This document shows positions 1 to 10,583 of a stretch of DNA of 64,000 nucleotides, piece by piece. Under the pieces are notes generated by a model that was not told where the DNA came from, did no database searches, and saw nothing but the letters and a program-made list of their open reading frames with translations. The stretch is from assembly GCA_947561395.2 (NCBI GenBank), contig OX387194.1, positions 14,122,048 to 14,186,047 of the forward strand, in the 5' to 3' direction. The translations under genes were made by a program, and so were the position numbers. Source of the stretch: Buxus sempervirens (lineage: Eukaryota; Streptophyta; Magnoliopsida; Buxales; Buxaceae). Position 1 is the first letter of the stretch, and every line of letters begins with the position of its first letter.

Positions 1-204
1 CCATAGCAAGCAGTGGATCAAATGTTAAATTTTTAATTAATGTGTATGCTTTTCCGTATTGGGGTTCATTTATTTTCTTTATTAATGAAAAAAGGGGAAT
101 CCTCATTGTACAAATTTCTTTCAATATCTTTTCTATGTGAACCATGAAAAGGTCCCAAAAAATGGTTGCTGGTGAGGCGAACAAAAAAAAAAAAAAAAAA
201 TCCC

Positions 205-425
205 CAAAAACTATAATTAGCAGCGGTTTTAAGGTGTCAAATAAAATGGGACTATTACCAGCGCTCAGAAGCCGCCGTTAATAATTGAAATCATTACCGG
301 GGTTTCATAAAGCGCCGCAGATACAATCTGCGACGCTTCATTCTGCGGCAGTTTTGGAAACGCCAATAAATGAATTACTGGCGATCTTTTTTTTTTACCG
401 GGGTTTTTAAAACCGCCAGTAAAAA
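205..425. repeat. CACTA-like subterminal repeat patch
   Basis: Short GC-richer motifs of the type GCGGTTT / ACCGCC(A/G) recur in both orientations (near 222, 270, 297, 343 and 400-415) inside AT-rich DNA. Such 'accgccg' repeats are typical of the subterminal regions of plant CACTA (En/Spm) transposons. No CACTA terminus and no transposase is visible, so this is at most a fragment. The family call is inference. Confidence 0.35.
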
Positions 426-439
426 TCAATTTTTTAGTA

Positions 440-1316
440 GTGACTATCCTTTCTCAAGAGTCATATGGTTTAAGGCTTTGGGAGGGACGGCTCAGGAAAA
501 AGGACCTCAAAACTCTTTCTACCAGTGGTTTCTAAATATCACTGCAATGAGGAAAATTCCCACGGATTTTAACCTCCCTAAATTTCTTGCAGATGTGGCC
601 AATTTTGTATGGATGATATGGAGGACAAGGAACATGGTGAAGCTCGATGGAAAAGGAACATCAATTGATGCTGCTATTTCTATGTTCAGAGGTCTACAAG
701 AAGATTCAGAGATTATAAAGCAAAGACTCTTACACAAGGAGCTCTGGGCACTCAAATTCTTATTGGTTGGTAGTGGCCCACCTATCCTTTTCTAAAAATT
801 AATGTTGATGGTGCCTGGAGGAAGTCTACCTCTAAATCTGCCATTGTTGGTGTTATTAGAGATTTTGAGGGTCGATTCTTAGGAGGTTTTGCATCTATCG
901 TTGAAGCAAATTCAATAGTCCAAGCCGAAGCACTAGCTGCATTTGAAGGACTAAAGTTAGCTCATGCCCAAGGTCTATCACATATAATTCTGGAAGGTCA
1001 TTCCCAAATAGTTTTCAACCTCATCCGGAGACAAAATGCTCAGTTCCCCTGGCGCATTCAAGGCATTCTCACTGAGTTAAAACAGTTGTGCACTAGATTT
1101 TAGCTAGTCATCTTCCGACGTTGCTACAAAGAAGCAAATTTTTCTGCAGATGCTTTTGCAAATTTTGCTTTGGATTACTATTCTTGTTTATGGCTTTCTT
1201 CTCCTCACCCTATTCTCAATCTTGTACTTGGGTCGGAGGTCTGACGAATTTCGTTTCCTAGATTGGTATAATATATTACATATTTTCCATCAAAAAAGAA
1301 AAAAGAAAAAAAAAGA
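440..1316 (+). pseudogene. LINE 3' end: zf-RVT tail plus RNase H-like domain, dead
   Basis: The plus strand encodes the C-terminal part of a plant non-LTR retrotransposon (or derived 'ribonuclease H protein') polyprotein. At 580-640 it reads the F-V-W-x-I-W-R-T-R-N motif that precedes the RNase H domain. From about 800 an RNase H-like fold starts with INVDGAW (first Asp) and has the Glu in QAEALAAFEGLK. At the third acidic site it reads LEGHSQ where E-x-D-S is usual, so a catalytic Asp appears replaced by His. The frame changes near 795, and a TAG at 1100-1102 interrupts the tail before KEANFSADAFANFALDYY. An A-rich tail (1291-1316) lies just downstream of the stop, as expected for a LINE 3' end. 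The upstream RT is not in the window. Confidence 0.7.
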
Positions 1317-3602
1317 GGTTTTGGCCATTTCCTTTTTATTTTACCTTTTTTTTTAGATTTATATGTACATATATATGAAACCTGAGATGTTGGTCTGAAT
1401 TGGTGGGTCTTATTGGTTAATTCAGTTTTTAAACTGATTTTGAGATTCTTCAGGGGTGAGTTATGGTCTCAGGATGGTGCAGCAATTTTGATTCCATTGA
1501 TTAGTATTGTGCTATTTGGTTCCTCAGGGGTGGTTCTTTCTTTCCCAAATTATATATTTATTTGAAGGGATCATTTTTCTGTTTGTGCATGTCATCCTTG
1601 CGCAAGGGTCAAATTTGCCTCTTTAGATGCACCATCAGCCCAACAATGTGGCTAGGTTGTATCTTTTTCTATAAACAATAGTGTAGAATCTTCACACAAT
1701 TAATATTGATTAAAAGTCAATTGTTGGTGATCAAAGAGTCTATTTGCTAACTTCTTTTTTTTATATATATAATACAATTTGAATACGAAAAACTTTTCAA
1801 ATTGTTTTTTGAAATTTTGGAAATAAGTGAAGAAAAAACCCATTTGGTGACATTTAGTTGAATTTAATTATGACTTTAAAAATTAGTAATCTTATGTTTG
1901 GTAAAGTTTTAAAAAATAATTGGTAATTATAATAGTTGTGTTAGTTATTGTAAGGAAGTACTTGATATTAGTTATAGTGATGCTGATGATGTTGATAGTG
2001 GTTATATTCGTGGTGGTGGTGGTGTTCATGGTCATATTAGTAGAGGTGTTTGAGGTCCTAGTTTGAGGTGGTGGTGGTCATGGACGTGGTGGTGTTAGAG
2101 GGGGTGGTGTTGCTAGAAAAAGAAACACCTAAGGAGGTGGATGTGAGAAAGTATAAGTGAACGCATTTTGCTGAGTATAATTAAGAGGGCTAAAAGATGG
2201 ACCAAAAGGAGTTTTACAGAGTTGGTAAAAAAAATCTATGTACACCTAAACAAGGATAAGATATTGGTTCCTAACAGATTAGGATTGTAGAACACAAGTC
2301 ATATTGGGACCTGACAAGCTAGGGAGTATAAGAGATTTGTTGTTAGCTGATAATGATGATGTAAACTACTTGAAAATATCTAAAGAAATTTTTTGTGAGC
2401 TAATTTAAAACTGCATTTTTATGTTGAACTTTATATCCTTAGAACATATAGTATTGGCTGAAAGTTCATTATTACATTAAAGTAATATTATATTTCTGTA
2501 AATCTTTTTATTAAGTCACTTTAAACTTCAAAATGGAAGGATCACTGACAATTCAAGCAAAAATACTCAGGAGTCAAGACTTCGCCTAAACTTGAGCAAA
2601 TGTTGAATTGCACCTATTTATGCTTTGTTAATTTTTGACTTGTTTTTATTTCTTACTCTTCGAATCTAATATGTTACTTGTATGCTATATATTAGTTAGT
2701 CAGATTTATTGTTCATCTTATCATTGTTTATATGAATATAGGCCTTGCCAGAATTATCTCTTCTATAGGAAACTTCTATGAACTTCACATTCTAGAATCA
2801 AAGGCAAGGTGTTATCTTGAAAGTTCGATGTGTTAATAGAGTGAAATCATTATGGTAAACTTAGGGATAAAGTTTGGTCATAACCTTACGACCTTCCATA
2901 GGGACAAAGTTTTAATTGACTACATAGTCACCTTCACGAAGACTAAATTTACTTCTATTCTTGGCCTTAATGTAATTGACCATTTCTTGCTACTATGGAC
3001 CAAGAATTAGTAATCGTAACATATCATTTAAGAATTTACTCTACATATCATGTAACAAACTGAATGTAAATGTATTTTTCAGTGGAAACACGCTTGTCTG
3101 TTGTGAATTGTACAATTGAATATTAAAATCAAGAAGAACAAGAAGAAAATAACATAGAAAATTTAAGGGGTTCAGCAATATGCCTAAGTCCACAGTTTGT
3201 GGCGAAAAAATTCCACTAGTTTTCAATTAGGATTACAACATTATTTATATACTAACCCTAAACCAAGTATTTTTGACATCCAAAAATACTCCTGTACTAT
3301 ATTATATTGTCTGCTTTGGCCCACTGGGTATTACGGTTTTGCTATTGGGTTTTACTCTAAAAGGCCTCATTTCTTGAGGAAGTCACAAGCTTATACATAT
3401 AGACCTTTACCTTCTCCTTCCCAAGCAATATAGGATCTAAGATCTCAACTATATCAGTATTGAACAATTGAAAAAAGTTCAACTCTGCTAAAAGCTTTAA
3501 ACATGATTCATTGTTATACCTTTTCAAAACACACATATATCACTGCGAGATATTGAGAACAAATAAGCAAGATTATTTGAAGATGAAGAAATCTTTGAAT
3601 CT
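1317..3602. other. AT-rich intergenic DNA, no gene seen
   Basis: No ORF here resembles a known protein. A GGT/GTG-rich stretch lies at about 1985-2110. The rest is AT-rich intergenic sequence leading to the 3' end of the receptor kinase gene. I see no structured repeat. Confidence 0.5.
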
Positions 3603-6600
3603 TTATCGAGCTTCCATAGTAGTTATTGTCACATCATTTATAGAATTGGATGCCATACCAGCTATGTAGTTTGCATCATCGTGATTTTTATTAACCAAAA
3701 ATGCTGGTTGTTTTGGAATAGGTAGATTTGTTTCATTGACTAGCATGAAGATAACATCTGACATTGTTGGTCTATCACTTGCACTTTCTTGCACACAAAG
3801 GAGTCCAACTTGGATGCATTTGAGAACTTCATGAGGAGGATATGTATCACCAAGACATGAGTCAACTATATCCAAGGAAATGCTTTCCCTCCAAAGGTTC
3901 CATACCTAAGATCACAAAGTAGCCGTCATTACAACTCTTTAAGACAAGGACAACATACCTTAAGAACTTGCTATGTAGAATGTCAATGTAAGTGCATCTT
4001 ACATATGCTATCAAATTCATGGAGAGCTCCTCATGATAGTAGCCACTACTCCTCTTGCCGCTAATGATTTCGAGAAGTAAGACACCAAAGCTAAAGACAT
4101 CAGACTTCACTGAAAATACCCCGTCAATTGCATATTCTGGAGACATGTAACCACTGCATTCCCATGATATTGAAATATTAGGGTCTATACCATACTTGCA
4201 AGGCACATACATGCACTATTGCACATGTAGTTAACGCTAGACTCTTTTAGTGGTGGTAGTTTTTTTGTAGGATATACACATGGTATGGGTGATTACATGA
4301 TAAGATAAGAGCTTTTGGGTGGGTAGATTTTATAGGATAAAGGAATTTTTGTCAAACTTTCGAAGGATTGTTTTCCACTAACTAAAAAGGCCAACCAAAA
4401 TCTTCAAATATTTGGTAGAATTCTCTTCATAATATTATAGATATGCATTCATGTATGTATAGCACTTACTATGTTCCAACAACTCTCCGAGTATATTCTT
4501 CATTATGAGCCCCTTGAAATATTTTGGCAATGCCAAAATCTGAAATTTTTGGGTTCATGTCAGCATCCAGTAAAATATTGCTGGCTTTCAAGTCGCGATG
4601 AATAATTCTTAGTCTGGAGTCTTGATGAAGATATAGAACCCCTCGACAAATCCCAACTATTATTCTCATGCGGTTACTCCAGTCCAACAATGCCCTTCTA
4701 CTTTTATCTACATTATTGCACATCATGTCATGCAAGATAAAAGGACTAGAAAAATTAACTAAGAATCTCATTTAATAAAAATGATAGAGAAAGCAAGGAA
4801 ATAGAAGTTTAAGCAAAGAAGTCATACTGAAAATGAAATAATCAAGGCTTTTATTCACCATGTATTCATAGATTAACATCTTTTCTTCTTTGTGGACGCA
4901 ACAACCCAAAATCTTAACGAGATTCCTATGTTGAAGTTTGGTAATCAACATGACTTCATTTTTGAATTCTTTTATTCCTTGTCCGGAGGATTTCGACAAT
5001 CTTTTGACGGCGATCTCCTGTCCATTTGATAGGTGACCCTAAAAATTTGCAATTTATTTTCAAATATGTGAAATAATTCTTTGTTTTCCTCAGTCAATAG
5101 AGATAAGTCAAGGAGCAAAATTCATTTTGAGTAAAATTACCTTAAAAACAGGTCCAAAACCGCCTTGTCCAAGCTTATTCGAGGGAGAAAAGTTTTCTGT
5201 GGCAGATAGTATTACATTTAATGTAAAGAATGGTAATTCTGGACTTGTCGTATTTTCTTCGAGCTCCTCTGCGCTTGGAGGGTCATTCAATCTTGTAGAG
5301 TTAGAGGGATCAGTAAAAAATAACACTCCTTGTTGTCTTCCTTTGTCACCTACAGCAATACAACATACTGGTAGTAATAGACAAAAATAATACTTAATAG
5401 CAATCAAATGATTTCTTTTTCCAACAATTGTGTGGATGATCTTTACCTTTTCTTTTTCTCCTTTTTTTAACATAGCAACACCCACAGACGACTGAAAGAA
5501 AGAATCCCCCAATAAGAGTCACTAAAATAACTGTAAGCAACCTCCTTTTACCATGAGAAACTTTTGCATCTCTCTTTGCGTTTTCAGCTGAAAATCCGAA
5601 AGCATCCAACAAATATGCATATGAAACAAAGAATGGGTCAATTGAAGAAACAGTGTATAAAAATGCAAATATAATGAGTGGAGTTGAATCATATCGGTAG
5701 AAAGAAAGGAAGAAATGAAGAAACTATAGACAAGGCAACCTAAGTACCATATGTAATTGCATCCACGCGTACAAATAAATCTTGTCCGCCGCTTGCGAAT
5801 CCCATTATATCTATCAGGTCCCCATGCCAAGCCAAGCACCCACTTCCTTCTCCACGAATATCTGCAGCAGTATAGGCCGTGCAAGAACAGTCCCTCAAAC
5901 ATTTCTGCTCGCATTCCTTGACGCTCAAACTCATGTCAACATGAGAAACTGAAGTATCTGGTACCTTCACATGCGAGATATTCAAGAACCTCTCGCCATT
6001 TCCACACTGTGCTGCTCTCTTCCTGACACATCCGTCTGAGCCATTTCCCGAACTCCAGTCACGGGGATTTTTCGGTTGAAATCCTGGGAGACACGAACAC
6101 TGCATCGGAATTCTACTACCACAAATTCCATATGCACCGCAAGCTCCATAGCTTTCGCATCGGTCCCATGATGACGACCAAAGCGTATTCCATTGACGGT
6201 TTTGGTCTATCTGTATCTGTCGTTGAAGTGAACCAGACTCGTTCAACAGTAATCTATTCAAGGTGGAGCTATTGGAGACAGTGAACAGGGAAATCTCCTC
6301 TGGGGTATTCACAAAGCCATAAGGGACAACCTCTGCAGTTAGTGGTGTGTTGGGTATGGCACTTAGTTGCAGACCGTTCCATGGACCACTTCGCCAAATC
6401 TTGTTAGCACCCTTGAACACGAAGAACTGAGGTGCTCCTCGTAATTGTAGCACAAGGGAGTAATTCCCATGTCCCGGGTCATCTCTGGATTTCCAAGATG
6501 TTAGTGACCAGTTCAGTCCCAATCTTGGGCGTAATCCGAGTTTCATACCCGGAAGCATGGAATCTGAAGGATAATCGAAGCTCTGCCACACAAAATTTTC

Positions 6601-7080
6601 ACTGTTGTTGCTAGTCATCAAAACTAGATTTCCCGAATCCAATAGCTTAGCAGCTAAATTGCTATTTCTGTCACTCATGGCGATTGACAAATTAGTAGAC
6701 CAGACAGGATTGTTCGTGCCTTTGTCGAGGATTACGAGCTTTCCCTGCGAATTAATTGTAAGGACACCAGACGAATTCTTTGTGATGGGATTGTCTCTGT
6801 TTGCAACCCACACTATAATTTTTTCTGGAATATCTTTGTAGTACCAAATTCCGATGTAGCGATTGCTAGAATTTCCCGGGGTGAAGAATCCTAAAGCAAA
6901 ATTTTGCCCGGCAGATACTAAGACCTCCCCGTCGGTAAGCGATTTGGCCGGAGTTAAGGTATCATTACAAGTGCAGAAATGGAAGATGAAGCAAAGAATC
7001 AATAATTTGTTCAGAAACAAAATTTCAGGTCGCAAGGCTACCTTTTGATAAATATGCGTTCTGTGCTGGGAACCCGCCAT
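3603..7080 (-). CDS. G-type lectin S-receptor-like Ser/Thr protein kinase, seven exons
   Basis: Plasma-membrane receptor kinase of the S-domain (SD1, At4g27290-like) family. Exons read on the minus strand: 7080-5748, 5587-5447, 5349-5141, 5038-4828, 4707-4470, 4153-4003, 3905-3603. Every junction is GT-AG and the phases join, giving 861 aa. In order: signal peptide (hydrophobic [10 protein letters not shown]), B-lectin domain ([19 protein letters not shown]), S-locus glycoprotein region, EGF-like Cys cluster ([10 protein letters not shown]), PAN/apple domain (LRDCSCTAY), membrane span in exon 2, then kinase. Kinase residues: GQGGFG loop, VAIK-type Lys about 573, HRDLKASN with Asp about 670, DFG at 688-690, MSPEYA activation segment. 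The C-terminus TMEAR is typical. I see no lesion. The ATG at 7080 is the first in frame and puts about 20 residues before the hydrophobic core, so an unseen upstream exon is possible. The ligand is unknown. Confidence 0.93.
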
Positions 7081-8170
7081 TAGCACAACAAGAAGCAAAC
7101 TTACTTACACTGCGCGGAATGAAGTTACCAGTTTCAGGTTCTGAAGAAGCTGTGGGTTCCGTAACTTTTGAGATCCTAATTCTCTTGAATAAGAGAATTA
7201 AGATTGACAATAATGCCTTCTATCTTGCTTGAATAAGAAGGCCTGCTTTTGGAACCACGTGCGTCATCAGAACTTTCGTGTTGTTTTAGACTTCTATGAC
7301 AACAATCAATTTCCATTTTTGTATTTAAAAAGATTTAGAGGTATTAATTCTTATGTTAGAGATACTCATTTGAATTTATAATGCAATAATTCAGATGTTA
7401 GACATTAGCCTTTTCAGTTTTCTATACCGACCGATATAGGCGAACGCGGACAAAAACAAAGAAAAAAAAAAGCAATTAATAGTTTTTACTTAAAAAAAAA
7501 GCAATTAATAGTTTTTACTTAAAATCAATCAACCAATTGGAATTGAAGCATCATCTTCCACTGACTGTCTTATCAACAAGTCTTGGAGTACATATTTTTG
7601 CCCGGCCGGACTTAATGTGAGCATTTCTTCTAGTGCCAAAATATGGTGGTTTGGTGAAACCACTGGCTGGGACAGTAGGATGTGTTTTGGGGTGTGTATC
7701 GGATAAGATCACATGCTGTGACTTATGAAGATACATAGAAACGTCAACTTGCTTAGGTAGGGAGTACTTTTCAACCCTAATAAAAAGGCTTAGTCTGAGG
7801 ACTACAAGAAAAATGGAAAATCCTCGTAACATTTACAAACGAAACATCTTGAATTTTCCTAGTTTGGATAGATATTAATAAGTTTGCGGTGGAAAAGAAA
7901 AAATGAGAGCGACATCCACTGACGGATGCCTTGTCATAATGCAAAAAATCATAGAGGAGGAGGTTGGCCTGTTCCACCCCAGGGTATATATCACAAAATA
8001 TTCTCTGGAGAAAATTCCTCTTTACTAGAAGCAAGACCTCTCACAAATAATTGAGACGGACCAAATGAATTTCTTCCATTAAAGATAACCAAAACCGATC
8101 AGAATTGTTGTTTGATCTTTAATTGTTATTTATTTTTAAATTTTTGTCGTTCAACTGATCACATCACTCT
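7081..8170. other. 5' flank of the receptor kinase; small tandem duplication
   Basis: No gene recognised. A unit of about 31 bp containing GCAATTAATAGTTTTTACTT occurs twice in tandem at about 7470-7525. The promoter of the receptor kinase should lie in this stretch, but no TATA box stands out. Confidence 0.45.
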
Positions 8171-8189
8171 TATGTGGTTGCCATGACTT

Positions 8190-8289
8190 CAGCCATGGCG
8201 ATCATTTTGGTCAAATCTAGCGACTGATCACAGAAAAGATAAGAATGGAGTCTGTAGATATATTACAAACTGTCATACATCGAGACTGC
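8190..8289 (+). repeat. Direct repeat, copy 1 (partner 8722-8827)
   Basis: Roughly 100 bp starting at CAGCCATGGCG and ending at TCATACATCGAG recurs in the same orientation about 530 bp downstream, with scattered substitutions. Shared blocks include CAAATCTAGCG and CTGATCACA. It points to an old local duplication. No coding potential is seen. Confidence 0.7.
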
Positions 8290-8721
8290 TTCTGTTAAAG
8301 AACCGTTGCACCTAAAACCTTGAGATTGCATGTGAACGCAAACCTCGATGTGCACACATAGGCTTCATGCACCTATATGGACGTGTATTTCATCATTGGA
8401 CCAGCAGATCTTCCAGCCAAATCGTCTAGCAAATTTCAAGTGATTTAAGAGGGACCAAATATAATCTTTGAACTTTGAAACAAAAGGCCACTTGGTATAT
8501 TTTGTCTCTATCGGACAGATTTAAGCCTAATGTACTGGTATTTATATTAGTTAGTTTGCTAACACTTCCCTCAAGTTTGAGTCTGAAGATTCAATGGTGG
8601 GAAGATTCAAGATTGCCCGGACATAATACGTCATTGCCTTATGTGGTTGCGATGATTGCGCTTGTGAAATCGTTCATCTTCATGATACAGCTGCTTATCC
8701 GAGATGCAACGTGGATACCCC

Positions 8722-8827
8722 TTCAGCCATGGCGTCGACCATCTTTGGCCAAATCTAGCGGCTGATCACACAAACGATAAGAATTGAGTCTGTATATACA
8801 TTTCAAACTGTCATACGTCGAGCCTGC
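8722..8827 (+). repeat. Direct repeat, copy 2 (partner 8190-8289)
   Basis: Second copy of the repeat described at 8190-8289, ending at TCATACGTCGAG. Confidence 0.7.
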
Positions 8828-8865
8828 CAAGGACGACTTTGAAGCAAAAGGTCACTTTTTGTAGG

Positions 8866-9093
8866 GTTGAAATGGCCTTTGCGGGCTTTACCAAAATAAA
8901 AGAAATCGCCTTTTGCGGGCTTTACCAAAATAAAAGAAATCGCCTTTGCCGCGGACACAGCTTTTCACATTTTTCAACGTCAAAGTCAGCCTTTGCGGGT
9001 TTTACCAAAATAAAAGAAATCGCCTTTGCGGCGGACACAGCTTTTCACATTTTTCAACGTCAAAGTCAGCTTTTCACATTTTTCAACGTCAAA
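8866..9093 (+). repeat. Tandem duplication cluster
   Basis: A 35-40 bp unit (GGGCTTTACCAAAATAAAAG then AAATCGCC) appears three times. A second unit (CAGCTTTTCACATTTTTCAA then CGTCAAAG) also appears three times, interleaved. The cluster ends about 30 bp before the target duplication of the MULE. It creates open frames on the plus strand that I do not regard as genes. Confidence 0.75.
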
Positions 9094-9121
9094 GACAAGT
9101 TCATCTACCGTAACTCAACCC

Positions 9122-9132
9122 CACTCAATTGG
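9122..9132. repeat. Target-site duplication, left copy (CACTCAATTGG)
   Basis: An 11-bp direct repeat abuts the left end of the MULE. The identical 11 bp abut the right end at 29634-29644. MULEs typically duplicate 8-11 bp. Confidence 0.92.
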
Positions 9133-9385
9133 CGCGCGGATCCTCTGTGAAGCGCAATCCAACGGACCAAAATAAGCGAAGGTTATAATAGTAATTTTGA
9201 TCCAAACGCTTAAAAAACTATTAAAACTCTCCTCGGCTCTCTCCTCGGCAATCTCCTCGTATCGATGAAAACGTGCGAAACATAGTATTTAATTTTGGAT
9301 CCTCTCCACGTCCGCAACGTGCGAAACATATTATTTATTTTTGGATCCTCTCCACGTCCGCACTTTACCCGACATTGCGCCATTT
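9133..9385 (+). repeat. MULE left terminal inverted repeat
   Basis: It begins CGCGCGGATCCTCTGTGAAG and contains AATAAGCGAAGGTTATAATA and the CTCCTCGG repeats. The reverse complement is found at the right end. Close matching runs about 150 bp, and weaker matching (CCACGTCCG, CCGACATTG) continues to about 9385. The left copy has its own internal duplication of about 45 bp (9271-9361, unit with TTTTGGATCCTCTCCACGTC). Confidence 0.88.
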
Positions 9386-9639
9386 CTGGACCTTCTTCGT
9401 CTTCGTCTTCGTCATCCTCATCGCATACGAAAGGGACAGGATCATACTCCATTTGCTTCACAGAGGTTTCCCTTTCTTACAAACGCGCGCGCCCACTTGA
9501 CGAAAGAAAGGGACCACCACCATCACAAGAACTTCGTAATTGAGGGACCACCACGACAGCCACCAGCCTCATTGAAAGACGACTGTAAGTCGTTATTTAA
9601 TTTTATAATATAATGAGTCAATGACCAAATGTATCATAA

Positions 9640-10500
9640 GGAGCCATGGGTACCAGGCGAAATAAGCCAAAGGTACTGCTCCAAATAACGATGGGTACCT
9701 GCCGAGTTAAGCTTTAGGTACGCCCGAAGAGCTCCCCAAAAAACATTTTCGTAGTCAACAAATAAACCTAAGGTACCCCACAAATCAGATTAAGGTACCC
9801 CACTCTTAGCCCAAGGTACCACATATAAGCCTAAGGTAGCTCCCATATAAACCTAAGGTACCCCATGGTAAGCCAAACCCACTCACGAAAATTAGCCTAA
9901 GGTACCCCCTAAACCTACAGTACCCACAATATAAGCCCAAGGTATCCCCAATATAGGTCTAAGGTACTTCCTGAAATCGTGATTCGGCGATTTGTCATGA
10001 GACCTAATCGCTACGAAACAGAGACAATGTTTCACTGCTTACAGTTAATCGCAAATCTGCGATTCGTCGTCTGATTAATCGCCGCACCTAATCGCCAGGT
10101 CACGATTAATCCTGTACTTAATCGTGATGAAAATCTTGGGAAGTAAGGCTTAGATTCCTCTCCCCTCCCCAATTAATTCATAATTGGTGGGTTACTCAAG
10201 GCTTAGGGGGCTGGTACCTAAGGCTCACTTGTTTGTACCAAGGCATTTTTGGGGTGTACCTAGAACATTTTGGGTGGGGGTGGGGGGGGGGGGGGGGGAG
10301 GATATTTGGGGATACCCAAGGCTTATTTGTGGGGTACGAAAGCCTTATTTTGTTGGGGGTACCGAAGGCTTAATTGGGTTTTGGTAAGCCAATTTGTAGG
10401 TGTACGTAAACCAATTTAGGGGACCTATTTGTGGGTACCCAATTCTTATTTGTGGGACAAAATGCATATTTGTGGGGTACGTAAGGCGTATTTCAATTTA
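9640..10500. repeat. Fold-back spacer module 1 (AATCG core), upstream of the Ulp1 gene
   Basis: The left half (9640-9970) repeats ATAAGCCTAAGGTACCCC about every 25-30 bp. The centre (9970-10130) is full of AATCG/GATTAATCG. The right half (10180-10490) repeats the same motif reversed (GGGGTACCTAAGGCTTATTT). The halves could pair into a long imperfect hairpin. A G run at 10276-10298 lies in the right half. The Ulp1 start codon follows 84 bp later. Confidence 0.8.
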
Positions 10501-10583
10501 CATTTTGATTTTATAGATGGCACATGTAAATAGTCACATTGCAAAGTTTTTTTTTATCAATTTATGTATTTATTTGTAGATAA

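Noticed and set aside
1150..1356. 68-codon hydrophobic frame
   Set aside because: It is a different frame over the LINE RNase H tail and its A-rich end.
5108..5914. Overlapping minus-strand frames between receptor kinase exons, which could suggest a broken gene
   Set aside because: They are intron read-through. The GT-AG junctions I traced restore a single continuous frame with correct phases.
9210..9461. Minus-strand frame with an acidic DEDDEDEDEE run inside the MULE left end
   Set aside because: It arises from a TCG/TCT trinucleotide run partly inside the terminal repeat, with no equivalent in the right terminal repeat and no family resemblance.
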